Assembly: GCA_964236735.1 (NCBI GenBank)
Contig: CAXSFM010000024.1
Location: forward strand, 1-61,864
Direction: 5' to 3'
Origin: JAIVJG01 sp964236735
Lineage (GTDB): Bacteria; Acidobacteriota; Blastocatellia; Pyrinomonadales; Pyrinomonadaceae
DNA: 61,864 bases
The notes beneath the pieces were generated by a model, which made no database searches, was not told the origin of the DNA, and was given only the letters and a program-made list of their open reading frames with translations. Shown here in pieces: positions 8,241 to 16,195 of this stretch. Within the stretch, counting starts at the first letter, position 1. Every line of letters begins with the position of its first letter. Position numbers and translations under genes: made by a program.

Positions 8241-10412
8241 ATGTCACGCGCGAGAGCGGTCTTAAACGGTCTAAACAACCGGCTGTACGTTGAAGATGCC
8301 GCCGCGCATGAATGGTATCGCTTCGTGCTGTCGTTTCCGCCCCACGTAGCACGCGATTACATTGAGCGCTTTCGGCTAGACAGCGAACATCGGTTACTCG
8401 ACCCTTTTTGCGGCACAGGCACAACGATTGTTGAGGCCAGAAAGCTTGGCATTTCAAGTATCGGCATCGAAGCCAACCCGATGGCTCATTTTGCCAGCCA
8501 AGTTAAGATTGACTGGAGTCCAGAGCCGGACGGTTTGATTGAACATGCAAACACAGTTGCACGCGCCGCGCTGGCACAACTTCAATGTGAAGGGCTGACG
8601 GATGAAATATCCCTGACAGAGAACGGTGATTCGTTGCGGACGCTGCCGCCTGAAAGCTCTAAGCTGTTACTGACCGATTCGATCAGCCCGCTCCCGCTTC
8701 ACAAAACGCTCGTTCTGCTCGACACAATCAGAGCGCACTACGATGAGCGTTACCACCGGCACGAACTTTTGGCGCTTGCCAAAGCTCTCGTCTTCTCAAT
8801 CAGCAATCTCCACTTCGGGCCGGAGGTCGGAGTCAGCGCAACCAAAAAAGTTGATGCCCCGGTAGTTAGCGCATGGCAAGCTAATGTGTGCGCGATGGCG
8901 AACGACTTGCGCGAATTGCAAATGCACGAAGACGCGCCGGCGGAAGTTCACCATGCTGACGCGCGCCAGTTCAAAGGAATCATCAAATCGCGCTCCGTTG
9001 ACGCCGTGATTACTTCGCCACCGTACCCGAACGAAAAGGATTACACGCGCACCACGCGCCTCGAATCCGTGCTGCTTGGCTTCGTTAATAATAAAGCGGA
9101 ACTGCAAGCTCTCAAACGCGGCCTGATGCGCTCGAACACACGTAATGTTTACAAAGGCGATGCAGACGATACGTGGGTAGCGGAACACTTTGAGATTCAG
9201 CGCATCGCAGCCGAGATTGAGGCGCGGCGTGTCGAACTTGGTAAGACAAGCGGCTTTGAAAAACTCTATGCGAAGGTCACAAAGCTTTACTTCGGCGGGA
9301 TGGCACGCCATCTTGCAGGGTTGCGTGAAGTCCTCAAACCGGGCGCGTATCTGGCATACGTCGTCGGCGATCAGGCCTCTTATCTGCGCGTGATGATTCG
9401 CACGGGTCAGTTGCTGGCCGACGTTGCCAAATCTCTCGGCTATCAGCTTGTAGCCATAGATTTGTTTCGCGCACGGCTGGCGACCGCGACCAAAGAGCAG
9501 CTTCGGGAAGAAGTAGTGGTGCTCTACTGGCCGGATAAGACAACGAGGATGCTCGCGCCGACGAAACATTTTAGCGAAGAGGTAAGTTCAATGAATAAAG
9601 GCGAAGAGGTGAAGGCCGTTGCTAACCGTTATGCCCGCATTATCGAGCGGATTTTCTTCTCGCACTACACGGAAGGAGCGACGGAAATTTGTTTCGAGAG
9701 AAGCGAAATTGAGACCGTCGCTCAGGAACTTCAAATCAACTTGCCGAAAAATCTAGGCGACATCGTGTACAGTTTTCGCTACCGCGTGTCACTGCCAATA
9801 TCAATCCGGGAGAAAGCCACAGAGGACAAGCAATGGATCATCCGGCCTGCGGGACGCTCCAAGTATTGCTTCGCGCTGGTGATGGAACATGACATCACGC
9901 CAACGGCGTTGAAGGCGGAAACGAAAGTGCCAAACGCCACGCCGGGGCTGGTCGCAATGTACTCGCTCGACGACGAGCAAGCGTTGTTGGCGAGACTCCG
10001 GTACAACCGGCTGATTGATATTTTCACGGGCGTCACTTGCTACTCACTGCAAAATCATCTGCGTACTTTTCTGGCTGGTATCGGACAGGTAGAGACTGAT
10101 GAGATTTACATCGGCGTTGATAAAAAAGGCCGGCATTATGTTTTTCCGGTTCAGGCGAAAGGCGGCACGGACAAGCTCAACATCGTGCAGATCGAACAGG
10201 ACTTTGCGCTCTGTGCAAGCAAGTTTCCAACATTAATTTGCAGGCCTATTGGGGCACAATTCGTGGAAGGCAATTTGATCGCGCTCTTCGAGTTTGAAAG
10301 CACGCCTGAGGGCGTCAAGCTGGCACAGGAAGAGCATTACCGGCTCGTCGCGCCGGACGAAATAACGCCGGATATTTTGAAGGCTTATCAGGAGCGATTA
10401 CCAAATGCATAA
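8241..10412 (+). CDS. DNA methyltransferase with nuclease-like C-terminal domain
   Basis: 723 residues. The AdoMet-binding motif DPFCGTG lies at residues 54-60 and the catalytic TSPPY at 258-262, the order found in beta-class amino-methyltransferases (N4-cytosine or N6-adenine). Between them is the segment SPLPLHK and a histidine-rich helix region. After about residue 480 a separate domain begins. Near its end, the acidic run DEIYIGVD (Asp627) followed by QAK (638-640) resembles a PD-(D/E)xK nuclease core, so the protein may be a single-chain restriction-modification enzyme. That nuclease call is inference. The gene is more AT-rich than its neighbours and splits the small and large subunits of a molybdoenzyme, both signs of transfer. 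Confidence 0.8.
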   Translation: MSRARAVLNGLNNRLYVEDAAAHEWYRFVLSFPPHVARDYIERFRLDSEHRLLDPFCGTGTTIVEARKLGISSIGIEANPMAHFASQVKIDWSPEPDGLIEHANTVARAALAQLQCEGLTDEISLTENGDSLRTLPPESSKLLLTDSISPLPLHKTLVLLDTIRAHYDERYHRHELLALAKALVFSISNLHFGPEVGVSATKKVDAPVVSAWQANVCAMANDLRELQMHEDAPAEVHHADARQFKGIIKSRSVDAVITSPPYPNEKDYTRTTRLESVLLGFVNNKAELQALKRGLMRSNTRNVYKGDADDTWVAEHFEIQRIAAEIEARRVELGKTSGFEKLYAKVTKLYFGGMARHLAGLREVLKPGAYLAYVVGDQASYLRVMIRTGQLLADVAKSLGYQLVAIDLFRARLATATKEQLREEVVVLYWPDKTTRMLAPTKHFSEEVSSMNKGEEVKAVANRYARIIERIFFSHYTEGATEICFERSEIETVAQELQINLPKNLGDIVYSFRYRVSLPISIREKATEDKQWIIRPAGRSKYCFALVMEHDITPTALKAETKVPNATPGLVAMYSLDDEQALLARLRYNRLIDIFTGVTCYSLQNHLRTFLAGIGQVETDEIYIGVDKKGRHYVFPVQAKGGTDKLNIVQIEQDFALCASKFPTLICRPIGAQFVEGNLIALFEFESTPEGVKLAQEEHYRLVAPDEITPDILKAYQERLPNA

Positions 10413-10444
10413 TCGTCCTAAAGCCTGCTGGCACATTTAAGTTT

Positions 10445-12892
10445 ATGAGTAAAAACGGAAACAACAGCACCCAACGCGACAGCGAGCTTTTGAAAGTCAT
10501 CGGCAAGCCGTTTCGCAAAGTTGACGCGCGTGCGAAGTGTACGGGTCAGACGAAATTCGCCGACGACATCGTGCTGCCGCGGATGCTCTTCGCCAAACTG
10601 CTGCGCTCGCATGAGCCGCACGCGCGCATCGTGAGCATTGACACGTCGAAGGCTGAAAGTTTGCCCGGCGTGCTTGCAGTTATCACGGGAAAAGATTTGC
10701 CCATCTCTTACGGCATCCTGCCCGTCAGTCAGGATGAGCATCCGCTGTGCATAGACAAGGTGCGCTTTATCGGCGACCCGGTCGCTGCCGTCGCCGCTGT
10801 TGATGAAGACACGGCGTTCGATGCAATGAACTTGATTGAAGTCGAGTACGAAAAGTTGCAGACCATCACGAGCATCGAAGAGGCCGTGTTGATTGACGAG
10901 CCGCGCATCCACGACTACGGCGACGAAGGCAACATCCACAAAAAAGTCCATCTCGAATTCGGCGACCTCGATGAAGGTTTCAAGGAAGCAGACCTCGTGC
11001 GCGAAGACGTGTTCTTCTACGAAGGCAACACGCACCTTCCCTTAGAGCAGCACGCGGCGGTCGCGCATTACGATTCAGACAACAAGCTCACGCTCTGGTC
11101 TTCCACGCAGACGCCGCACTACGTCCATCGCGCGCTCGCCAAAACTCTGGCGATGAGACCCGCACACATTCGCGTCATCGCCACGCCGAACGGCGGCGGC
11201 TTTGGCGGCAAGAGCGATCCCTTCAATCACGAGATCGTCGTCTGCGAACTGTCGAGACGCACGCGCCGCCCCGTCAAAGTCACCTTGACGCGCGAGGAAG
11301 TTTTCTACTGCCATCGCGGGCGTCATCCCGTGTTGATGAAAGTCAAAACGGGCGTCAGAAAAGATGGCGCGATCACGGCGATGGACTTCGAGACGTTCCT
11401 CGACGGCGGCGCGTATGGCTCCTACGGCGTCGCCTCGACGTTTTACACCGGCGCGCTGCAAACCGTCACTTACGATGTGCCGCGTTATCGTTTCAAAGGC
11501 TTGCGCGCCTTCACCAACAAACCGCCGTGCGGCCCGAAGCGCGGGCACGGCACGCCACAGCCACGCTTCGGACTCGAAGTGCAGATTGACAAGATTGCCG
11601 AAGAATTAAAACTCGATCCGGCGGAGATGAGGTTAAAGCATCTCGCGCCCGCAGGCTCCGTGACGGCGAACTACTTACGCATCGGCTCGATGGGTTTGGG
11701 CAAGTGTATCGAGAAAGTCGTCGCCGGTTCTGACTGGAAAAATAAATTTCGACAACTCCCGCACGGCAAAGGCATCGGCATCGCGTGTAGTTCATATCTC
11801 TGTGGCGCGGGGCTGCCGATTTACTGGAACAACATGCCGCACTCCGGCGTGCAACTCGCGCTCGACCGGCAGGGCGGCGTCCGCATCCAGTGCGGCTCGA
11901 CCGACATCGGGCAAGGCTCCGATTCCATCCTCGCCTACATTGTCGCCGAAGTCCTCGGCATAGACCCGTTCGACATCCGCGTCCTCACCGCCGACACGGA
12001 TTTGACGCCCGTTGATCTGGGAAGCTATTCGAGCCGCGTCACTTTGATGACGGGCAACGCCGCTTTGCAGGCCGCCGAACGCGCGCGCGAATTATTGACG
12101 TTGGCCGTCGCGGAAAAACTCTCCGTGCCCGTTGAGAATCTGTCGCTCGCCGAGCATCGCGTTTTCGATGTGGAGAACCCGGAAGTCGGCGTCACGTTCG
12201 CCGAAGCCGTCGTGCTCGCCGAGACGAAGTTCGGCACTATCGGCACGGTCGGCTCTTACACGCCGCCGCGCTCGCCCGGCAAATTCAAAGGCGCGGGCGT
12301 CGGCCCCTCGCCCGCTTACAGTTATTCTGCCGCCGTCGCCGAAGTTGATGTTGACGCGGACACCGGCCTCGTCACCGTCGAGCGCATCTGGATCGGCCAC
12401 GACATCGGCAGGAGCATCAACCCGATGCTCGTCATGGGACAGGTCGAAGGCGGCGTCTATATGGGACTCGGCGAGGCGTTGATGGAAGAGATGATTTACC
12501 GCGCCAATCGCAACGCCGTCCACAAATTTCCCTCGATGCTCGAATACAAAAGCCCGACGACGCTTGAGATGTGCGACGTGAAAACTTATCTCATCGAAGA
12601 CGCAGACCCCAACGGCCCCTTCGGCGCGAAAGAAGTCGGGCAGGGGCCGCTGCTCCCCGTCATGCCCGCCGTCGCCAACGCCGTTTATGACGCCGTCGGC
12701 GTGCGCGTGGACGAAGTGCCCATCACGCCCGAAAAAGTTCTCGCCGCATTGAAAGCGAAAGCCAAAGGACAGGAAGCGCGCTTCGGCCCCGTGAGTGTTC
12801 CCGCCGTCGCATGGCCTGAACCGCTCAAGGTCTTAACGCCCGCCGAAGGCGGCGACGGCAAAGAGATGCCGCGCGTGGCGATTCACTCGTGA
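10445..12892 (+). CDS. Molybdopterin-binding large subunit, HcrA/xanthine dehydrogenase family
   Basis: 815 residues, normal for the family. The subunit carries the molybdenum cofactor and the substrate site. Visible motifs include the N-terminal IGKPFRKVDARAKCTGQTKF, the cofactor loop NGGGFGGKSDP, and GAKEVGQGPLLP near the C terminus with the Glu that acts as catalytic base in this family. It pairs with the small subunit at 7638 and the FAD subunit at 13488. The last 16 codons (12845-12892) recur at 13420-13467 beyond the toxin pair. Substrate is inferred from the FAD subunit's extra cysteine loop, which is typical of 4-hydroxybenzoyl-CoA reductase; xanthine dehydrogenase-like oxidation of another aromatic or heterocycle is possible. 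Confidence 0.9.
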   Translation: MSKNGNNSTQRDSELLKVIGKPFRKVDARAKCTGQTKFADDIVLPRMLFAKLLRSHEPHARIVSIDTSKAESLPGVLAVITGKDLPISYGILPVSQDEHPLCIDKVRFIGDPVAAVAAVDEDTAFDAMNLIEVEYEKLQTITSIEEAVLIDEPRIHDYGDEGNIHKKVHLEFGDLDEGFKEADLVREDVFFYEGNTHLPLEQHAAVAHYDSDNKLTLWSSTQTPHYVHRALAKTLAMRPAHIRVIATPNGGGFGGKSDPFNHEIVVCELSRRTRRPVKVTLTREEVFYCHRGRHPVLMKVKTGVRKDGAITAMDFETFLDGGAYGSYGVASTFYTGALQTVTYDVPRYRFKGLRAFTNKPPCGPKRGHGTPQPRFGLEVQIDKIAEELKLDPAEMRLKHLAPAGSVTANYLRIGSMGLGKCIEKVVAGSDWKNKFRQLPHGKGIGIACSSYLCGAGLPIYWNNMPHSGVQLALDRQGGVRIQCGSTDIGQGSDSILAYIVAEVLGIDPFDIRVLTADTDLTPVDLGSYSSRVTLMTGNAALQAAERARELLTLAVAEKLSVPVENLSLAEHRVFDVENPEVGVTFAEAVVLAETKFGTIGTVGSYTPPRSPGKFKGAGVGPSPAYSYSAAVAEVDVDADTGLVTVERIWIGHDIGRSINPMLVMGQVEGGVYMGLGEALMEEMIYRANRNAVHKFPSMLEYKSPTTLEMCDVKTYLIEDADPNGPFGAKEVGQGPLLPVMPAVANAVYDAVGVRVDEVPITPEKVLAALKAKAKGQEARFGPVSVPAVAWPEPLKVLTPAEGGDGKEMPRVAIHS

Positions 12893-12922
12893 GCATGACA
12901 AAAGTGTAAGGAAGTGTAGCCG

Positions 12923-13207
12923 GTGAAATTTGAATGGGATGATGCCAAAGCACGGAGCAACTTGGCGAAGCACGGCGTCAGCTTCGGGGAAGCTACGGAG
13001 GTCTTTTACGACCCGCACGGGCTGGAAGATTACGATGCGGAACACTCTGCAACGGAAAGGCGTTTCTTCATCATCGGCCAGTCGAGCCGGCGGCTACTAC
13101 TGTACGTGATTTATGCCGAGCGCTTGGGCGATGTAATTCGCATCATTTCAGCGCGGAAGGCCGACCGAGTGGAGCGACAAATTTATGAGCGAACCAAAAA
13201 CATATAA
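12923..13207 (+). CDS. BrnT-family toxin
   Basis: 94 residues from GTG 12923, with AAGGAAG 8 bases upstream. The BrnT signature is clear: FEWDDAKARSNLAKHGVSF followed by EA, and the C-terminal IRIISARKA with the conserved Arg. BrnT toxins are small RelE-fold ribonucleases that block translation and are neutralised by a partner. The next gene overlaps its 3' end by 23 bases, the usual toxin-then-antitoxin order of this family. The pair has inserted between the large and FAD subunits of the molybdoenzyme. Confidence 0.9.
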   Translation: MKFEWDDAKARSNLAKHGVSFGEATEVFYDPHGLEDYDAEHSATERRFFIIGQSSRRLLLYVIYAERLGDVIRIISARKADRVERQIYERTKNI

Positions 13208-13403
13208 GCCGTTCGTTTTCTCCGTAGTTGAAGACGATGGCGAGAACGTGACCATCGAAATCTCAGAAGAAGATTACCGGCGTGACCTTGAAGCCGGGAT
13301 TGATGAAGACGAAACTCTCAAACCCGGTCGCTATAAACTGAAGCGCGGCGGCTTCCTCGCGCGTCATCCTGAATTGAAGATTGATGATAGAAAGCGTGCC
13401 TGA
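13185..13403 (+). CDS. Putative antitoxin partner of BrnT, not BrnA-like
   Basis: 72 residues, acidic in the first half (VVEDDGENVTIEISEEDY) and basic in the second (KPGRYKLKRGGFLARHPEL). It overlaps the toxin gene by 23 bases, a strong sign of translational coupling. I do not see the ribbon-helix-helix pattern normal for BrnA antitoxins, so it may be an alternative antitoxin class. The function is inferred from position and size only. Confidence 0.6.
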   Translation: MSEPKTYKPFVFSVVEDDGENVTIEISEEDYRRDLEAGIDEDETLKPGRYKLKRGGFLARHPELKIDDRKRA

Positions 13404-13467
13404 CGTAGAAGCCGTCCGCGAAGGCGGCGACGGCAAAGAAATGCCGCGCGGCGCGGTGCATTCATAA
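13390..13467 (+). pseudogene. Duplicated 3' end of the molybdoenzyme large-subunit gene
   Basis: In the frame ending at the TAA 13465-13467, the residues EGGDGKEMPRGAVHS repeat the last residues of the large subunit (EGGDGKEMPRVAIHS, ending at 12892). By my alignment 40 of 48 bases agree between 12845-12892 and 13420-13467. SVP slightly upstream may extend the match. The two copies bracket the BrnT pair, as if the pair entered within or beside the 3' end and a new end was supplied. Confidence 0.8.
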
Positions 13468-13487
13468 AGAGAGAAATTGAAAACGCT

Positions 13488-14474
13488 ATGATGCGACTTC
13501 CGAAATTTAGTTATCTCGTCCCGCAGACCGTCCGCGAGGCGGCGAAGATGAGGGGCGATGCCGGTGTAGCGGGGCAATTCGTCGCGGGCGGGACGGATTT
13601 GTACCCGAACATGAAGCGGCGACAGCAGACGCCGCAGACGGTCATCTCGCTGGGGCGTCTGAAAGAGTTGCGCGAGATTGCGGGCGACGGCGCGTCGGGG
13701 TTAAGAATCGGCGCGGGCGTGAGTTTGACGGACATCATCGAGCATCCCGTCATCAGGCGCGATTACCCGGCGTTGGCGCAGGCGGCGCGGACGATCTCGA
13801 CGCCGACGCTGCGAAACATGGGGACGATTGGCGGCAATCTTTTGCTCGACACGCGATGCAATTATTACGACCAGAATTACGAGTGGCGCAAAGGCATCAA
13901 CTTCTGTTTGAAGAAGGACGGCGACGTGTGTTGGGTCGCGCCGGGCAGCAAGAAATGTTGGGCGGTGCAGTCGTCAGACCTCGTGCCGTTGATGGTCGCG
14001 TTGGGCGCGCAGGTGCGTCTCGTCTCGACGGTGGGCGACCGGATGGTGACGGCCAAAGGTCTCTATAACGACGACGGTATCCAGTACCTGCACAAGAGGC
14101 CGGAAGAATTGTTGACGGAGATACACCTGCCGCCCGTCAAAGGCTCGCGCGCGGTTTATAAAAAGTTGCGTCGGCGCGGCGCGTTCGACTTTCCGGTGCT
14201 CGGCGTCGCGGCGATGATCAAAGTCGGCGCGGACGGCGCGGTGCAGGAGGCGCGCGTCGTGCTCGGCGGCATCGCGCCCGCTCCGATGGAAGTCGAAGAC
14301 GCGGCGCAGGCGCTCGTCGGCGCGCCGCTCGATGCGGAGCGCATCGCACAGGCGGCGGAAGCCTGTTATATGAAAGCGCGCCCGCTCGATAACACAGACC
14401 ACTTGATGAACTATCGCAAACAGATGGCGCGCCCGTTCGTCCTGCGCGCACTCGAAGAGTTGCAAAGGCAGTAG
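13488..14474 (+). CDS. FAD subunit of molybdenum hydroxylase with [4Fe-4S] loop, HcrB type
   Basis: 328 residues. The FAD-binding fold is shown by AGGTDLYPNMK, the IGAGVSLTDI segment and TLRNMGTIGGNLLLDTRC. Directly after it comes an insertion with four cysteines at 124, 140, 148 and 157, spaced C-x15-C-x7-C-x8-C. The beta subunit of 4-hydroxybenzoyl-CoA reductase carries a loop of this kind that binds an extra [4Fe-4S] cluster, and ordinary CoxM or xanthine dehydrogenase subunits lack it. This makes reductive dehydroxylation of an aromatic CoA ester the best guess. The last codons run into heptamer hairpin H2, and the cofactor gene mocA follows. Confidence 0.88.
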   Translation: MMRLPKFSYLVPQTVREAAKMRGDAGVAGQFVAGGTDLYPNMKRRQQTPQTVISLGRLKELREIAGDGASGLRIGAGVSLTDIIEHPVIRRDYPALAQAARTISTPTLRNMGTIGGNLLLDTRCNYYDQNYEWRKGINFCLKKDGDVCWVAPGSKKCWAVQSSDLVPLMVALGAQVRLVSTVGDRMVTAKGLYNDDGIQYLHKRPEELLTEIHLPPVKGSRAVYKKLRRRGAFDFPVLGVAAMIKVGADGAVQEARVVLGGIAPAPMEVEDAAQALVGAPLDAERIAQAAEACYMKARPLDNTDHLMNYRKQMARPFVLRALEELQRQ

Positions 14475-14531
14475 CCAGTAGCCAGCATGAAGACAAGCGC
14501 TTTGCTACTGGCTACTGGCTACTGGCTACTG
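14469..14531. repeat. Heptamer hairpin H2 (AGTAGCC type)
   Basis: Left arm of AGTAGCC units from 14469 and right arm of the complementary GGCTACT units to 14531, with the centre GAAGACAAGCGCTTTGC. It overlaps the end of the FAD-subunit gene and lies 3 bases before the next start. A spurious N-terminal extension of the downstream frame (LLATGYWLL) is translated from it. Confidence 0.92.
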
Positions 14532-14534
14532 ATC

Positions 14535-15170
14535 GTGAACAAAGTTGCCGCCATCATTCTCGCTGCCGGACGCTCGCGACGGATGGGCGCGTTCAAGCCT
14601 TTGTTGCCCTTCGGCGAAGGGACTGTCATCGAATCGTGCATCGAGAATTTGCGCGCGGCGGGCGTTGATGAAATCGTCGTCGTGCTCGGCCATCGCGCCG
14701 CAGAGTTGCGCGTGCATCTGGCGTCGCTGCCGTTCGTGACCTTCGCCGTCAACGAAGAGGCGGAGAGTGAGATGGGCATCTCCATCGCGCGCGGAGTCGA
14801 GAAAGTTTCCGGCGCGGCGCGCGTTGTGTTAATCGCGCTCGTTGACCATCCGGCAGCGCCGCCCGTCGAGATACGAAAGTTGATTGACGCGCGACGAGAG
14901 ACGGGCGCGCGGCTCATCGCCCCGGAGTGGCACGGACGCGGCGGGCATCCGGCCTTGATTGATCTCGACTTTCGCGAAGAGTTGTTGCGCCTTGACGCGC
15001 GCAGAGGCTTGCGCGGATTATTCGACGCGCATCGTGAAGATGTGTTGCGCGTTCAGGCGGACTCGCCCTACGTCGCGCGCGACATGGATACGTGGGACGA
15101 ATACTGCGCGCTGCACAGAGAAGTTTTCGGCGCGTTGCCGTCGAACGCGGAGCGTCCGGCGTCGGAGTGA
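14535..15170 (+). CDS. Molybdenum cofactor nucleotidyltransferase, MocA-like
   Basis: 211 residues from the GTG at 14535; an upstream ATG at 14487 would add residues encoded by the hairpin repeat and is rejected. The nucleotidyltransferase signature LAAGRSRRMGAFKPLLPF, the metal-binding LVDHP and the GGHPALI segment match the MocA/CoxI group, which attach CMP (or another nucleotide) to molybdopterin for xanthine dehydrogenase-family enzymes. Its place directly after the three subunit genes supports maturation of that enzyme. Which nucleotide is used cannot be told from sequence alone. Confidence 0.85.
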   Translation: MNKVAAIILAAGRSRRMGAFKPLLPFGEGTVIESCIENLRAAGVDEIVVVLGHRAAELRVHLASLPFVTFAVNEEAESEMGISIARGVEKVSGAARVVLIALVDHPAAPPVEIRKLIDARRETGARLIAPEWHGRGGHPALIDLDFREELLRLDARRGLRGLFDAHREDVLRVQADSPYVARDMDTWDEYCALHREVFGALPSNAERPASE

Positions 15171-15328
15171 GACGCGGTCTCGGATGTCTTTCGCACAACC
15201 TTTCTTTTTGACCCTTCATCAAAGATTCGCGTGTGGATGTGCCCGTTAAGGCGGACGCTTTCTGACATAAAGTTGGTGGCCGGCACAAACGATGCGGCAC
15301 GCGCTCGAACAGCCGGAAGGAGATTCAA

Positions 15329-15928
15329 ATGTTGACCCCACAACGTCGCCGCTCGCTGGCCGCCGTCATGCTGTCGTTGATGTTCGCACTATCGAGCGTT
15401 GCGGCGTCGCTGGCGAAGACCGTTGATACGTCAGCGGCGATGATGGCGGCGACAGTAGTGGCAACGCCTCTGGATTTCAAACTCCACACGGCGGACGGCG
15501 GCGAGATAACTTCCGAGATGCTGCGCGGCGACATCGTCGTGCTGACGTTCGGCGCGTCGTGGCTGCCGCTCTCGCGCGCGCAGGTGCAGGGCGTGCAGGA
15601 GTTGGCCGACGAGTTCGGCCCGCGCAACGTTCGCGTCTATTGGGTGAGCACAGATTCGGATTCGCCGAAGTCGAAAAATTACGCGACGGACGAACAGTTG
15701 CGCTCGTTCGCCAGCAAGAACAAGTTGAAGGTCGCCGTCCTGCGCGACCCCGACGGCGCGCTCTTCAAACAGTTGGGAGTGCCCGGCAATCAGCTTCCGG
15801 CGACCGTGATTCTCGACCGTGGGGGCAGCGTCTCCGGCGACCCCATCGGCGGCGTTGACCCGAAGCGCACTTTGATTGACACGCTCTCGCCGCGCATCAA
15901 CGGAATGCTTCACGACAAGACCCAGTAG
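15329..15928 (+). CDS. Secreted TlpA/redoxin-fold protein lacking the CxxC pair
   Basis: 199 residues, start supported by AAGGAG about 7 bases upstream. Residues 1-30 form a signal peptide. The rest is a thioredoxin fold with the TlpA/AhpC pattern (DFKLHTADGG, VVLTFGASW, VYWVSTDSD, LRDPDGALFKQLGV, LPATVILDRGG). Where TlpA-like proteins have W-C-x-x-C, this one has Trp78-Leu79-Pro80-Leu81-Ser82, so both redox cysteines are absent, and I find no cysteine in the whole protein. The cis-proline region LPATV is kept. A non-redox role such as binding or chaperoning is inferred. Confidence 0.82.
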   Translation: MLTPQRRRSLAAVMLSLMFALSSVAASLAKTVDTSAAMMAATVVATPLDFKLHTADGGEITSEMLRGDIVVLTFGASWLPLSRAQVQGVQELADEFGPRNVRVYWVSTDSDSPKSKNYATDEQLRSFASKNKLKVAVLRDPDGALFKQLGVPGNQLPATVILDRGGSVSGDPIGGVDPKRTLIDTLSPRINGMLHDKTQ

Positions 15929-15968
15929 TCGTCCTGCCGCGTGCGCTTCGACGATTCATAGAAAATTT

Positions 15969-16007
15969 GGGCTGAGATTCTTGGATGAATCTCAGCCCCT
16001 TTTATTT
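15969..16007 (+). terminator. Intrinsic terminator after the redoxin gene
   Basis: A 12-bp perfect stem (15969-15980 with 15987-15998), a 6-base loop, then a T-rich tract (CTTTTATTT). It lies 40 bases after the stop codon. Confidence 0.85.
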
Positions 16008-16063
16008 GATGGATTGACGGCGAAGATGGAGGGCGAACTTACAAATAAGTGAAGTCGCTTTCC

Positions 16064-16195
16064 CCTGGGAGCGCGGGCATCCCTGCCCGCCTTGAGCGCG
16101 CCAGCGCGAAAACCTTTGACTCGACGAGTACCCGCAGATGAAAGGGTTGACTCGCCTCACGGCTCGTTGGCAGGCAGGATGCCTGCGCTCCCAGG
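16064..16195. repeat. Inverted repeat, family B, copy 1
   Basis: Arms 16064-16087 and 16173-16195 (CTGGGAGCGCGGGCATCC and its near complement) differ by one mismatch and one indel. Inside, a second imperfect pairing (AACCTTTGACTCG with CGAGTCAACCC) is seen. The right arm encodes the last residues of Maf. A short version occurs at 28513-28546. Confidence 0.8.

Noticed and set aside
13185..13403. Second BrnT partner as ordinary BrnA
   Set aside because: It lacks the expected ribbon-helix-helix pattern, so I call it only a putative antitoxin.
14487..14534. Start of mocA at ATG 14487
   Set aside because: The extra residues are translated from hairpin H2, and the GTG at 14535 fits the family start.
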